From positions 1-64,000 of the forward strand of contig JANYLQ010000032.1 of the NCBI GenBank assembly GCA_025363755.1: a stretch of DNA of 64,000 nucleotides. Reading direction: 5' to 3'. The position numbers and the translations under genes are program-made. Origin of the DNA: Hyphomicrobiales bacterium (GTDB taxonomy: Bacteria; Pseudomonadota; Alphaproteobacteria; Rhizobiales; Aestuariivirgaceae). The notes under the pieces are model-generated. The model worked only from the letters and a program-made list of their open reading frames with translations. It ran no database searches and was not told the DNA's origin. Position 1 is the stretch's first letter. Each line of letters opens with the position of its first letter. Of this stretch, positions 7,346 to 16,176 are shown in pieces.

Positions 7346-8473
7346 TTGGATATGTTTGCAATGACTGACTTGGCTTTGGCGTTTGGCCAACGTGGACTTT
7401 CTGGATTGAGGATTGTTTTTGCTAGCTTTGCCGCACAATGGTTTTTGCTGGTTGTGCCTGCCTGCTATTTCATCACAAATTTTGTCTTGTTCGAACGATT
7501 ACCTCATTACGGCTTGGTGACGATGTTGACGGTGACAATTGGTGTTCTCATGTTTGCTTTGCCAATTGGACTGTTTTCGGTTTTGTTGGTGCGATTCCTT
7601 GGATATTTGAAGGCTGGTCAATCACCGTTTATCGAGCTCCGTCGGGAGATTGCTGAATTTGTTCAGAACCCTGCGCGATTGGTGAACGGACTTCCGATTT
7701 TGGTTGCAATAGTGTTTCTCAATAAAGCGTTGTTAGAGTTAAAGACATCGATCCCTGCAATTCATCCTTTTGAGTGGGACGAAACGCTTGCACAGTTAGA
7801 TCGAACCTTACATTTTGGTGTTGACCCTTGGGTGATTTTGCAAACTGTAATGGGGCATGCGGGTATAACTTTTGTTGGAAATATATTTTATAGCCTTTGG
7901 TTTTTCGTGATGTTCGGTGCCTTGCTATGGTTTGGATTTCAAAAACAAACAGGCGAATTGCGCAGTCGATTTTTCTTGTCCTATATGCTGTTGTGGTGGA
8001 TTGGTGGCGGGCTGCTGTCGGTGTATTTCTCTTCCGCAGGCCCAGCGTTTTATGGAGCTTTGGGTTTACCGAACGATCCCTATGTCGGACTTATGGCCTA
8101 TCTGCATGACGCCAATTCGAGAATGCCGATGATCAGCTTGGCGATGCAGCAGCATTTGTGGGATGGTTATGAGGGCAAAAAAATTGCGATTGGAATTTCT
8201 GCTTTTCCTTCGATGCATAATGGATCGGCGTTTTTAGTCGCGCTGGCGTTTCGGCCAATTTCGCGGGTGCTCAGTAATATTTTCTTCGGCTTTACTGCAA
8301 TTATATTTGTGACATCGATCCATCTTGGCTGGCATTATGCAGTTGATGGCTATGCGGCGTTTGCTTTGGCAGGGCTTATCTGGTGGATCACCGGGCCTAT
8401 TGTCAGTTATCTACATCGCCAACCAAGTATGAAGCAGTTTAATGATGAGGTTTCACAGTTCTCTGCTCGGTAA
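7346..8473 (+). CDS. PAP2-superfamily membrane protein, inositol-phosphotransferase-like (PAP2_3)
   Basis: A 375-residue polytopic protein with several hydrophobic segments. Two catalytic PAP2 motifs sit late in the chain: FPSMHNGSAF (PSxH, about residue 290) and HLGWHYAVDGYAAF (about residue 332), with a putative acid/base histidine in each. The arrangement resembles the PAP2_3 group, which includes inositol phosphorylceramide synthases and related lipid head-group transferases. The preceding 150 bp are AT-rich with no other feature. The first start is TTG at 7346; ATG codons at 7352 and 7361 are equally possible. The lipid substrate is unknown. Confidence 0.78.
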   Translation: MDMFAMTDLALAFGQRGLSGLRIVFASFAAQWFLLVVPACYFITNFVLFERLPHYGLVTMLTVTIGVLMFALPIGLFSVLLVRFLGYLKAGQSPFIELRREIAEFVQNPARLVNGLPILVAIVFLNKALLELKTSIPAIHPFEWDETLAQLDRTLHFGVDPWVILQTVMGHAGITFVGNIFYSLWFFVMFGALLWFGFQKQTGELRSRFFLSYMLLWWIGGGLLSVYFSSAGPAFYGALGLPNDPYVGLMAYLHDANSRMPMISLAMQQHLWDGYEGKKIAIGISAFPSMHNGSAFLVALAFRPISRVLSNIFFGFTAIIFVTSIHLGWHYAVDGYAAFALAGLIWWITGPIVSYLHRQPSMKQFNDEVSQFSAR

Positions 8474-8484
8474 AAATTCAGTTG

Positions 8485-8877
8485 ATGAAGATTTCAGCGA
8501 TCACATATCTCGTGCGCGACTATGATGAAGCAATTGCCTGGTTTGTGAATGCCCTTGGGTTTGTGTTGATTGAAGACACGGATATGGGCGAGGGCAAGCG
8601 CTGGGTTTTGGTTTCATCAGAGTTGCAAGGCGGAATTAATCTGCTGCTGGCGAAGGCTGTTGGGCCAACGCAAATCAATGCCATCGGTAAATCCGCAGGC
8701 GGGCGCGTGAGTTTCATTTTGAATACAGAAAGTTTTGCTCAAGACCATGCACGCATGATGGCGGCCGGTGTTGAATTTAAAGAACCCCCGCGCCACGAGC
8801 CCTATGGCACTGTGGCGGTATTTGCAGACCTTTACGGCAATCTTTGGGATCTCATTGAGCCCAGATCAAGTGTTTAG
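8485..8877 (+). CDS. VOC family (glyoxalase/bleomycin-resistance fold) protein
   Basis: A 130-residue protein beginning MKISAITYLVRDYDEAIAW, with two beta-alpha-beta-beta-beta modules and a C-terminal DLYGNLWDLIEP, the typical VOC metal-ligand strand. Members include glyoxalases, dioxygenases and resistance proteins, and this one cannot be placed more finely. A TTG lies immediately before the chosen ATG. The 3' end overlaps the convergent DUF465 gene by 4 bases. Confidence 0.82.
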   Translation: MKISAITYLVRDYDEAIAWFVNALGFVLIEDTDMGEGKRWVLVSSELQGGINLLLAKAVGPTQINAIGKSAGGRVSFILNTESFAQDHARMMAAGVEFKEPPRHEPYGTVAVFADLYGNLWDLIEPRSSV

Positions 8878-9056
8878 GCGGCTTGTTTCACTTCACGCTC
8901 AATACGCGTGATTTCATCCTTAATTTTAAGCTTTCGACGCTTTATTTCTGCAAGCTGTGAATCCGTTGTGGCCGGATGTGCAACAGCGTCCTTCAGCTCT
9001 TTTTCCAAAGCTTGATGTTTAACAGTTAGTTCATCTAAGTGGCTTTTCAGGCTCAT
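8874..9056 (-). CDS. YdcH/DUF465 family small protein
   Basis: A 60-residue protein starting MSLKSHLDELTVKHQALEKE. It is almost wholly helical and charged, with the KRRKLKIKDEITRIER segment typical of DUF465 (YdcH). Function is not established. The start at 9056 gives the normal family length; an upstream in-frame Met would add 13 unrelated residues. A second DUF465 gene lies head-to-head at 9214. Confidence 0.85.
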   Translation of the reverse strand: MSLKSHLDELTVKHQALEKELKDAVAHPATTDSQLAEIKRRKLKIKDEITRIEREVKQAA

Positions 9057-9213
9057 TCCATTCTCCGCATAAAAGGGTTGGGAACCTACGCGCAAATCAC
9101 GACACGTGTTTGCAACAGGAAGATGACATAAAAATGGGGGCTTGTCGAATGCTTCACAAGCGCATAGTTGAAAAATATATTAGATTTCGCGCCAAAGGTT
9201 AACGAATACACCC

Positions 9214-9420
9214 ATGGATACGCTGCAAGAAGTTCAACTGCGATCAAAGCTGCACCAGCTCTATCAAGAACATCGGGATTTGGATGACGCGATTGCCGCT
9301 TTTCAGGCTTCGGGCAAGGCCGACCCACTTCAACTTCAGCGATTGAAAAAGATGAAATTGGGCATTAAGGACAAAATTTCACAAATTGAAAATATGCTGA
9401 TCCCCGATATTATTGCTTAA
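9214..9420 (+). CDS. YdcH/DUF465 family small protein, second copy
   Basis: A 68-residue helical protein (MDTLQEVQLRSKLHQLYQEH) with LKKMKLGIKDKISQIE near the C-terminus, the same motif as in the divergent paralogue at 8874. The two share a 157-bp promoter region. purE starts 11 bases after the stop, so this gene may be co-transcribed with purEK. Family function unknown. Confidence 0.83.
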   Translation: MDTLQEVQLRSKLHQLYQEHRDLDDAIAAFQASGKADPLQLQRLKKMKLGIKDKISQIENMLIPDIIA

Positions 9421-9431
9421 AGGAATAAACT

Positions 9432-9920
9432 TTGAAACCTGTTGTCGCCATTATTATGGGGAGTCAGTCTGATTGGGCTACGATGAAACACGCGGCTGAC
9501 ATTCTCGATGTGCTTGGCGTGGTTTATGAATCCAAGATTGTTTCAGCGCACCGCACGCCAGAGCGTATGTATGAATTTGCCAAGAGTGCAAAAGCCGACG
9601 GATTCAAAGTGATTATTGCAGGCGCTGGTGGGGCGGCGCATTTGCCGGGCATGACGGCATCGCTTACCACTTTGCCAGTGTTTGGGGTTCCGGTGGAATC
9701 CAAAGCATTATCAGGGCAAGACTCGCTCCTCTCCATCGTGCAGATGCCGGGTGGAATTCCGGTTGGCACTTTGGCCATTGGTAAACCCGGAGCGATTAAT
9801 GCGGCTTTGCTGGCGGCGCGCGTTTTGGCGTTGCAGGATGAGGCTTTGAACATGCGGCTTGAAGCGTGGGTGACAAAGCAGACAGTTTCTGTTGCCGTTG
9901 CACCCAAGGATGAAGCATGA
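9432..9920 (+). CDS. purE: N5-carboxyaminoimidazole ribonucleotide mutase
   Basis: A 162-residue class I PurE, which moves the carboxyl of N5-CAIR to give CAIR in purine synthesis. It carries [12 protein letters not shown] near the N-terminus, [10 protein letters not shown] with the catalytic His, [12 protein letters not shown], and the conserved [11 protein letters not shown] loop. An in-frame TAA two codons upstream and the absence of ATG force a TTG start, with AAAGGA as Shine-Dalgarno. It overlaps purK by 4 bases. Confidence 0.95.
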   Translation: MKPVVAIIMGSQSDWATMKHAADILDVLGVVYESKIVSAHRTPERMYEFAKSAKADGFKVIIAGAGGAAHLPGMTASLTTLPVFGVPVESKALSGQDSLLSIVQMPGGIPVGTLAIGKPGAINAALLAARVLALQDEALNMRLEAWVTKQTVSVAVAPKDEA

Positions 9921-10993
9921 GTGCTTTGCCGCCAGGTTCAGTGATTGGTATTTTAGGGGGTGGGCAATTGGCGCGGATGTTGGTGCTTGCGGCTGCTCCT
10001 CTTGGGTTGAAGTGTCATATATTTGCGCCTGAGACTGATAGCCCGGCATTTCAAGTATCAGCGTCGCACATGGTTGCTCAGTATACGGACGAATCTGCGT
10101 TGCTGGAGTTTGCTGCTGAAGTTGATGTGGTGACTTATGAGTTTGAGAATGTTCCGGTTGCGGCGGTGGAGTTTCTTGAAAAACTAAAACCCGTGCGGCC
10201 TGGTTCGAAGGCCTTGTCTGTCGCGCAAGATCGTTTGAAAGAAAAATGGTTGGCGCGGGACATGGGTGCGATGACGGCGGATTTTACGTCTGTGGATTCG
10301 CTGGAAGAATTGCGCAAGCGGGCAGGGTTGATGATCGAATATCCATCGATCCTCAAAACCACGCGCTTAGGATATGATGGCAAGGGGCAGGCTAAGCTTC
10401 ATTCTGAGTCTGACATTGATGCGGCCTGGGCTGTTATGAAGAATCAGCCAGCTATCCTCGAAGGATTTGTGCATTTTGACCGTGAGATATCGGTGATCTG
10501 CGCGCGTGGGGTGGATGGCGCGTTTGCGGCTTACGAACCCACCGAAAATGTGCACCGCAATCATATCTTGCACACCTCCACAGTGCCAGCCGTTCTTGAT
10601 GTGGAGTTGGCCATTGAGGCTGTGTATTTGGCGCAGCGGATGGCGGATACGCTTGAATATGTGGGGGTGCTGGCGGTTGAATTTTTTGTGGGCGCGCATT
10701 CGCTCTATGTGAATGAAATAGCGCCTCGCGTGCATAATTCTGGCCATTGGACACAGGATGCTTGCGTGGTTTCGCAGTTTGAGCAGCATATCCGCTCCGT
10801 AGCAGGCTGGCCTTTGGGAGCTACTTTCAGGCATTCTGACGTGGTTATGACCAATTTGCTGGGCGATGAAGCAGATGCTTGGGAAAAGCTGGCAAATCAG
10901 CCAAATTTGGGTCTTCACCTGTACGGAAAGGCTGAATCTCGGCCAGGACGGAAAATGGGGCATTATAACCGTATAACCCCTCGACAGGGGTGA
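9917..10993 (+). CDS. purK: 5-(carboxyamino)imidazole ribonucleotide synthase
   Basis: A 358-residue ATP-grasp enzyme that makes N5-CAIR from AIR, bicarbonate and ATP, feeding PurE. It begins with [13 protein letters not shown]. The ATP-grasp core includes [12 protein letters not shown], and the catalytic region includes [19 protein letters not shown]. The ATGA overlap with purE indicates translational coupling. An intrinsic terminator follows at 11021. Confidence 0.95.
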   Translation: MSALPPGSVIGILGGGQLARMLVLAAAPLGLKCHIFAPETDSPAFQVSASHMVAQYTDESALLEFAAEVDVVTYEFENVPVAAVEFLEKLKPVRPGSKALSVAQDRLKEKWLARDMGAMTADFTSVDSLEELRKRAGLMIEYPSILKTTRLGYDGKGQAKLHSESDIDAAWAVMKNQPAILEGFVHFDREISVICARGVDGAFAAYEPTENVHRNHILHTSTVPAVLDVELAIEAVYLAQRMADTLEYVGVLAVEFFVGAHSLYVNEIAPRVHNSGHWTQDACVVSQFEQHIRSVAGWPLGATFRHSDVVMTNLLGDEADAWEKLANQPNLGLHLYGKAESRPGRKMGHYNRITPRQG

Positions 10994-11020
10994 GCGCCTG
11001 TGTTAGGGACTCGCGCAATG

Positions 11021-11043
11021 AAGGCCCCATCCGGGCCTTTTTA
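11021..11043 (+). terminator. Intrinsic terminator after purEK
   Basis: AAGGCCC-CATCC-GGGCCTTTTT: a 7-bp GC-rich stem followed by a T run, 27 bases after the purK stop and before rpsU. Confidence 0.8.
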
Positions 11044-11077
11044 AATTATTTAACTCTTTTTTAGTTCGAGGTTTCGC

Positions 11078-11353
11078 TTGCAAGTTATCGTTCGTGACAA
11101 CAATGTTGATCAGGCTTTGAAAGTTCTGAAGAAGAAAATGCAACGTGAAGGCATTTTCCGTGAGATGAAGATGCGTGATGCTTTTGAGAAGCCGTCCGTA
11201 AAGCGCGCTCGTGAAGCCGCTGAAGCTGTGCGCCGCGCCCGCAAATTGACCCGCAAGAAGTTGCAGCGTGAAGGTCTGTTGCCGATGCCAAAGAAGATCG
11301 AGAAGCCTAAGCGCTTCGGCGGTGGAGCTGGTGCTGGTGGCGCTGGTTTCTAA
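11078..11353 (+). CDS. rpsU: 30S ribosomal protein bS21
   Basis: A 91-residue basic protein beginning [18 protein letters not shown], then [10 protein letters not shown] and [10 protein letters not shown], the bS21 signature, with a Gly/Ala-rich tail ([11 protein letters not shown]). It sits on the small ribosomal subunit near the 3' end of 16S rRNA and helps mRNA binding. The start must be TTG: an in-frame TAA lies nine codons upstream with no ATG between. Terminators flank it on both sides, so it is probably monocistronic. Confidence 0.95.
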   Translation: MQVIVRDNNVDQALKVLKKKMQREGIFREMKMRDAFEKPSVKRAREAAEAVRRARKLTRKKLQREGLLPMPKKIEKPKRFGGGAGAGGAGF

Positions 11354-11372
11354 GGTTTAAAAAACTGAATTT

Positions 11373-11404
11373 AAAAAGGCCGCTGGTGATCAGCGGCTTT
11401 TTTG
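11373..11404. terminator. Bidirectional intrinsic terminator between rpsU and the glycosidase gene
   Basis: AAAAAGGCCGCTG-GTGAT-CAGCGGCTTTTTTT has a 7-bp GC stem with A and T tracts on both sides. It can end both rpsU (plus) and the convergent gene at 11426 (minus). Confidence 0.85.
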
Positions 11405-11425
11405 TTGGGGTTATTTTTGACTTGA

Positions 11426-13576
11426 TTAGTCATGCGCTTCAAAGATGCGAAAGTTTTCGGGTTTAAGATTTTCTTTTGTGATCCCCTGCAAAAAAATCGA
11501 TGAGCCATTCGAGGCGTAGATAATCTTCACGCCCATTAAGTCACCTTCTTTTGCCTCTTGCATTTGCATTTTTTCAAAACTGTATCCGCCAATGATGGTC
11601 AACATATCAGATGCTTTGAAATCGGTAATTGTATCTGCGCCGTCATAGCCGCTGCCTGATGTGGCGTAGGTCGAAAACATAAATTGGTTTTTGCCGCCGC
11701 CACCGGAAAGCAAATCATCACCGGGGCCGCCATTGATTTTGTCGTTGTCTTGGCCGCCGATAATTATATCATTACCAAAGCCGCCATAGAGACGGTTGTG
11801 GCCAGCGCCACCTGAGATGAAATCATCGCCACCGCCACCAAAGATAATGTCGTCGCCAGCACCTGTTGAGATCGTGTGGGTTTTGTTGTCGTTGAATAAG
11901 ATAAGATTATGGGCGTTCGGGTTTATTTGGGCTTCATCAATCGTGCCATCGGATGCTGAGATGTGGATGTCGATACCCTTTTGGCCTTCGGACCGCATAT
12001 TGTGATATTCGCGGCCACTCAAAAACGCGTTGTAAGCCAAGCCTACTGGTTTCCAGTTTGGTTGGCCACTGGGTTCTAATTTTGAAGCTGCTAAGCCATA
12101 TTGATATTGATCGCTTTGCACCGCGCCATCTGCTGGCTGTTCAAACATCTCATAAACTGTTGCCGTGTTCACAAAATCCCAGTTGCGCATCAGGCCCAGT
12201 GTTTGCACCAGTGTCTCGGCTTGGGTATTTTCGGTCATTTCTTGTGGCAAGGTTTGGCCCAAAGGCACATCGCCATATTTGAAGGGATCAGCGAAGGTGG
12301 TGTTGAGCTGGGCGAAGAAATCCGATTTGGTCGGATCGCCAACATAGGAGCTGGCGCCCCATTCGGAAAAATTAACACTTATTTTGCCGTAACCCATTTG
12401 GGCAAAGCGCGCCATGGTACGCGTTACACCCATTTCCGTGTTAGTATCAAAATATTGGTCGGCGTTATTGTTTCGGCTGGCATAGTCGAAGACGCGATCT
12501 TTGAACGGTGTGGACTGGGCGCGATCAATCAATGTGCCCCATGTGAAGCGATCATCGGTGGGCATCAACACGCGGCCATAGGTCATGTTACCGCGCACAT
12601 CATTGGCGCCGTCTTCAAGTTGCTTGTGATAGCTGGTGTAGGGTTCAAGCCAAGCTTGAACAGTGTTGCCATAGGGATGCAGCCCGATTTGATCCAAGGC
12701 GAGATGGCCCGATGCATTGGTCGTGCTTGCGTGTTTTGGTTTGTAGTCGGCAATCGCTTGCCAGAAAGATGAGTTGTAAGTTCCGCCGACCGGAGGGGCA
12801 ATGATCGGTGGGCCATATTTCAGACCAATGCTGGCATAGGCGCTGTGCACGCGGACGAGTGCGTCATCAATCATTGAAAGATATTCTGTGTATGGCATTC
12901 GTGTCCATGCATCGGCGGGATCATTGCTGCCTATGATCGGCGGCGTGCCGTTGCCATAGATGGTGCTCACTTCGTTGAACACTTCCCACCCGCCCATGCC
13001 TTGCAGCGTGGCGTTGCCATCTGGTTGTTTGGAAATATAGATTATCAAGTCGGCGAAGAACTGGCCGACATAATCTGGGCTGGCGAGGGAGTTTTCGGTG
13101 AGGCGTGCAATTTGTTCAGGTGTTGGGTGATAGGTAAATTCGCCTTTTTCGCCTGATTTCCAAGTTGCGAAATTCGATGCGGGTTGACGCGCCCATTCTG
13201 GAATGACGCCAAAGTTAAAAACCGATTTCAGGCCCAGCACATGTGCGTTATGCAAATCCTTATAGGCCTCAAATAGATTACCGCCATTCTCGCCGTAACC
13301 ACGGTCGCCGAGATAACGTAAATATTGTACTGGTTTGAGCTTTGAAGAATTGGGGTTGAAGGCGGTTTTTGGTTTTGATTGAAAGTTTTGCCAACTGGTA
13401 TCGATGCGGGCGGCTGTGCCACCCGTTTGCTTCAACTTATCCATCAACTGGATGAAACGGGTAAAGCCCGTTTCCGACCAGCTGTGGAGGTGATAGCCAA
13501 AGCCCGTGTTCTGCTCTGCGCGCAGATTTGTTGCACAAAGCAAGCTGATGGCGAGAAGGCAATTGATGCGGAGCAT
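11426..13576 (-). CDS. Secreted glycoside hydrolase (clan GH-A-like) fused to RTX calcium-binding repeats
   Basis: A 716-residue protein with a hydrophobic N-terminus (residues 1-20, ending LRAEQ) that looks like a Sec signal peptide. The catalytic-looking domain (about 25-520) resembles a TIM-barrel glycosidase: GGWEVFNEV with a candidate acid/base Glu202, IGLHPYG, and VNFSEWGAS with a candidate nucleophile Glu405, as in GH39/GH5-type clan A enzymes. Residues about 571-630 carry tandem GGxGxD nonapeptides (GAGDDIIFGGGGDDFISGG), a hemolysin-type calcium parallel beta-roll. RTX proteins normally leave by a type I system without a Sec signal, and no such exporter is nearby. No clear Shine-Dalgarno precedes the start. 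It probably acts on an extracellular or own exopolysaccharide; the substrate is inferred only loosely. Confidence 0.75.
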   Translation of the reverse strand: MLRINCLLAISLLCATNLRAEQNTGFGYHLHSWSETGFTRFIQLMDKLKQTGGTAARIDTSWQNFQSKPKTAFNPNSSKLKPVQYLRYLGDRGYGENGGNLFEAYKDLHNAHVLGLKSVFNFGVIPEWARQPASNFATWKSGEKGEFTYHPTPEQIARLTENSLASPDYVGQFFADLIIYISKQPDGNATLQGMGGWEVFNEVSTIYGNGTPPIIGSNDPADAWTRMPYTEYLSMIDDALVRVHSAYASIGLKYGPPIIAPPVGGTYNSSFWQAIADYKPKHASTTNASGHLALDQIGLHPYGNTVQAWLEPYTSYHKQLEDGANDVRGNMTYGRVLMPTDDRFTWGTLIDRAQSTPFKDRVFDYASRNNNADQYFDTNTEMGVTRTMARFAQMGYGKISVNFSEWGASSYVGDPTKSDFFAQLNTTFADPFKYGDVPLGQTLPQEMTENTQAETLVQTLGLMRNWDFVNTATVYEMFEQPADGAVQSDQYQYGLAASKLEPSGQPNWKPVGLAYNAFLSGREYHNMRSEGQKGIDIHISASDGTIDEAQINPNAHNLILFNDNKTHTISTGAGDDIIFGGGGDDFISGGAGHNRLYGGFGNDIIIGGQDNDKINGGPGDDLLSGGGGKNQFMFSTYATSGSGYDGADTITDFKASDMLTIIGGYSFEKMQMQEAKEGDLMGVKIIYASNGSSIFLQGITKENLKPENFRIFEAHD

Positions 13577-13676
13577 TGGAGAGGTTTAGCGTAAAGTTCG
13601 GCTGACCCGCAAACGCATTGCCGAACTTTGCTTAATTAGACTTTGATCGTTTTTGATTGATCTATTAGCTTCAGTT

Positions 13677-13751
13677 CGTCATGCCCGCGCATGCGGGCAT
13701 CTGCGTTTCCGATCCAAGAAAACAGAGATTCCCGCCTTCGCGGGAATGACG
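13677..13751. repeat. Palindromic intergenic repeat, whole unit
   Basis: CGTCATGCCCGCGCATGCGGGCAT, a 14-base linker, then AAACAGAGATTCCCGCC and CGCGGGAATGACG: two hairpins with inverted GTCAT/ATGAC outer ends. It lies between the suhB-like gene and the glycosidase gene, both on the minus strand. Confidence 0.88.
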
Positions 13752-13791
13752 ACGTATTTGGAAGATTAGTTCATCCTAAGTTGATCATTCT

Positions 13792-14595
13792 CTAGGCAGC
13801 AGGAAGCTTCTTCGCTTCCGCCAACGCAGCTTTCATTTGCGGTAACAGGTCAGCATTAGAGGCGATGTAGTTGTTTGAAAGCAAAGGGTTTGCCTCGCCG
13901 TTCAAACCATGCACAAAGCCACCCGCTTCGCGGATCATCAATACGCCTGCTGCCATGTCCCAAGGATTTAAGTTTGCATGCCATGCGCCGTCGAGCCTGC
14001 CACAGGCCACGTAGCACATATCAAGCGCTGTCGAACCCATGGCGCGGATGCCAGCGGTGCGGAGCTGCATAATCATCATTTCGGCGCGGCGTTCTGCATG
14101 ATCTTTGTTGCCGCGATTGGGCAGGCCTGTGGCGACTAGGCTATCAACCAATTCACGGCGACCCGCCACGCGCATACGCTTGTTATTAACAAATGCGCCC
14201 GAGCCTTTTTCGGCGTGGAAGAGTTCGTCTGTAATCGGATTATAGGTGACACCTGCCACGATCTCGCCCTTGCGTTCGAGCGCAATGGTTATGGCGAAAT
14301 AGGGCAGGGCATGCATGTAATTGAACGTGCCATCAATGGGGTCGATGATGAAGCGATGATCAGGGTCAGTGCCTTTGTGTTCGGCTTCTTCCTCGCCGAG
14401 AATGCCGTAAGCGGGGCGGGCTTTGAGCAGCTCTTCGCGTAAGGTTTTTTCGGCTTTTTTATCGGCGTTGGTAACGAAATCGCCGGGGCCTTTGACGGAG
14501 ATTTGCAGGCTGGACACTTCACCAAAATCACGCTGCACGCCACGGGCGGCTTTACGAACGGCGGCGATCATTAGGGTCATGATAGGGGTGGTCAC
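13792..14595 (-). CDS. suhB: Inositol-1-monophosphatase family protein
   Basis: A 267-residue member of the Mg2+-dependent inositol monophosphatase superfamily. It has the metal-binding segments GEEEAEHKG (Glu near 68-70), DPIDGTFNYMHALP (Asp85, Asp88) and NPWDMAAGVLMIREAGG. These enzymes dephosphorylate myo-inositol-1-phosphate or related sugar phosphates, and SuhB also modulates transcription in enterobacteria. The phenylalanine in DGTFNY replaces the usual threonine. The start is GTG with GGAGAATG upstream. Cytosolic. Confidence 0.88.
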   Translation of the reverse strand: MTTPIMTLMIAAVRKAARGVQRDFGEVSSLQISVKGPGDFVTNADKKAEKTLREELLKARPAYGILGEEEAEHKGTDPDHRFIIDPIDGTFNYMHALPYFAITIALERKGEIVAGVTYNPITDELFHAEKGSGAFVNNKRMRVAGRRELVDSLVATGLPNRGNKDHAERRAEMMIMQLRTAGIRAMGSTALDMCYVACGRLDGAWHANLNPWDMAAGVLMIREAGGFVHGLNGEANPLLSNNYIASNADLLPQMKAALAEAKKLPAA

Positions 14596-14648
14596 AGGGC
14601 ATTCTCCGGATTTGTTGGAGGGTGGATAGCAAGTGTTGGATGAGAAGG

Positions 14649-15563
14649 CTAGTTTTTAGCTGGGGTTGCCATGGGCTTGAAGGCAGCGGCGCGAGCTTCG
14701 GCTTCTTTTACGATTGATGGGGCGAGTTTGGCGGCGGCATCATCAAGCTCAGCATCGGCGCGGCCACCCGCTTTAGCCAGAATGTTCCATTTGGCGGCTT
14801 CGATGGCATCTGCGGTCACACCTTTGCCCAATGCATAAAGTTTTGCCATGCGGTTTTGAGCTACCGCATTGCCATGGTTTGCGGCCACGAGCAACCATTT
14901 GGCGCCCAGCGTTTCGTCTTTCTGAACGCCTTCACCGCGGAAAACGAGAACGCCATATTCGAGGGCCGCATCAGGCATGCCTTGGGTTGCGGCTTTAGCG
15001 AACCAATCAGCGGCTTTGATGGAATTCTTTTCAACGCCGCGACCATCCGTATAGAGCAGCGCCAAATTATATTGCGCTTCGGCCAAGCCACTATCTGAGG
15101 CTTTTTGAAACTGTTCGAAGGCTTTGTTCCAATCGGGTTTATTATTGTAAATGCCACTATAGAGCAGTCCTAAATTATATTGGGCTTGAGCATTGTCGGC
15201 GGCGGCGGCTTTTTCAAGCCAGGCGCTGCCGTCATTCAAGTTTGGTTCGCCCAATGTGCCATCAAGCAGCATCATGCCCAACGCCAATTCGCCATCGACA
15301 TTGCCTTTTTCAGCGGCTTTGCGAAACCAGAGCTTGGCGGTTGGCGCGTCGACCTCAACACCCAAACCCTTTTGCGACATGGTGCCTAGCATGACGAAGG
15401 CGCGCGGATCATCCTTTGCTGCATATGCATCAGCGATGGGTTTGGCATCCACGTAGTTACCATCGGAGAACAGAGCCATGGCTTCTTCGAATGTTACATC
15501 ATCAGCACGAGAAGGCGCGGCCAAACAAAGCAAAATGAGGAGACTGGCGAGAATACGAATCAT
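14649..15563 (-). CDS. Exported Sel1-repeat (TPR-like) protein
   Basis: A 304-residue protein with an N-terminal signal peptide (MIRILASLLILLCLAAPSRA) and at least five Sel1-like repeats of about 36 residues, seen as AxxWFxKAAxxGxxxAxxxLGxLY. Such alpha-helical solenoids scaffold protein contacts, often in the periplasm. The repeats span about residues 55-275; the tail is Ala-rich. Its start overlaps the stop of the upstream ThiE-like gene (ATGA), so the two are translationally coupled. The partner is unknown. Confidence 0.85.
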   Translation of the reverse strand: MIRILASLLILLCLAAPSRADDVTFEEAMALFSDGNYVDAKPIADAYAAKDDPRAFVMLGTMSQKGLGVEVDAPTAKLWFRKAAEKGNVDGELALGMMLLDGTLGEPNLNDGSAWLEKAAAADNAQAQYNLGLLYSGIYNNKPDWNKAFEQFQKASDSGLAEAQYNLALLYTDGRGVEKNSIKAADWFAKAATQGMPDAALEYGVLVFRGEGVQKDETLGAKWLLVAANHGNAVAQNRMAKLYALGKGVTADAIEAAKWNILAKAGGRADAELDDAAAKLAPSIVKEAEARAAAFKPMATPAKN

Positions 15564-16132
15564 GAAGTTAGCTTAGCACTCAGCTCATTGATGATGCGCG
15601 CGGCGGCATCGGGGCTTTGCCACATGTCATCGGAAGGCCTGATAAAATCGGGGTTATGGGGCAGCATTGTGGCGAGGTCTGCTGGTGTTAGCGGATCAAA
15701 CGGCACGGCAGGGATTTCTGCAATATCGTTCCACCATTTGATGAGGGGCTCGCCGACGGTTTGAGATTTCTGGTTGAAGGCCACATAGTCAGCGCCTTGC
15801 TCAGCGGCCTCCATGGCGGTGTGGCGCGAAGTTCCGGCATTAATGCCAACCATGGCATCCCGCGGCAGAGACATGCGCAGATCGACAATCACATGTTCCA
15901 TGTTGCTCAAATGCAAACCATCAGCGCGAAGCCTGCTCACAATGCGTGGTTCAACGTCTTGAAGGAAGACTGCAAGATCTAGGCTTTGCAGCGCTGCTAC
16001 GTCTTCGGTTGACACGGATTCTGGAACAATGATGGTGGCGCAATCACCCGCAGCGCAGGCGGCTTTTGCGCAGGCGATGATTTGGGCGGGTTCAAGCGTG
16101 TTCGGGGCGACGAGGTAAAAGCGGGCAGACAT
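15560..16132 (-). CDS. Thiamine-phosphate-synthase-like (ThiE/TenI fold) protein
   Basis: A 190-residue protein with the TMP-synthase/TenI barrel outline: LVAPNTLEPAQII at the start, ADGLHLSN (compare ADGVHLGQ), VGINAGTSRHTAMEAAEQGADYVAF (compare GxSxHxxxEA...GADYxxxG). The usual pyrimidine and diphosphate-binding residues, such as the SxH and GPxFxTxTK stretches, are incomplete, so true ThiE activity is doubtful. It overlaps the Sel1 gene by 4 bases. No TPP riboswitch or thiamine gene is nearby. Similar divergent ThiE homologues occur across alphaproteobacteria. Confidence 0.72.
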   Translation of the reverse strand: MSARFYLVAPNTLEPAQIIACAKAACAAGDCATIIVPESVSTEDVAALQSLDLAVFLQDVEPRIVSRLRADGLHLSNMEHVIVDLRMSLPRDAMVGINAGTSRHTAMEAAEQGADYVAFNQKSQTVGEPLIKWWNDIAEIPAVPFDPLTPADLATMLPHNPDFIRPSDDMWQSPDAAARIINELSAKLTS

Positions 16133-16176
16133 GTGGATTAAAGACTCGCAAAAATGATTTGCCGCAGTATCGGGCT

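Noticed and set aside
9080-9115. GGAAC followed by CGTG as an EcfG promoter for the DUF465 gene at 9214
   Set aside because: Spacing is 19 and the -10 is CGTG instead of CGTT, so it does not fit the consensus.
10367-10963. A 198-codon minus-strand frame opposite purK
   Set aside because: Shadow of PurK, with no start signal or similarity.
12101-12772. A 223-codon plus-strand frame opposite the glycosidase
   Set aside because: It lies wholly antisense to a gene with clear signal peptide, catalytic motifs and RTX repeats, and has no Shine-Dalgarno or family match.
15560-16132. A thiamine-biosynthesis assignment for the ThiE-like protein
   Set aside because: Key phosphate and pyrimidine contacts are degenerate and there is no thi gene or TPP riboswitch nearby, so only the fold is claimed.
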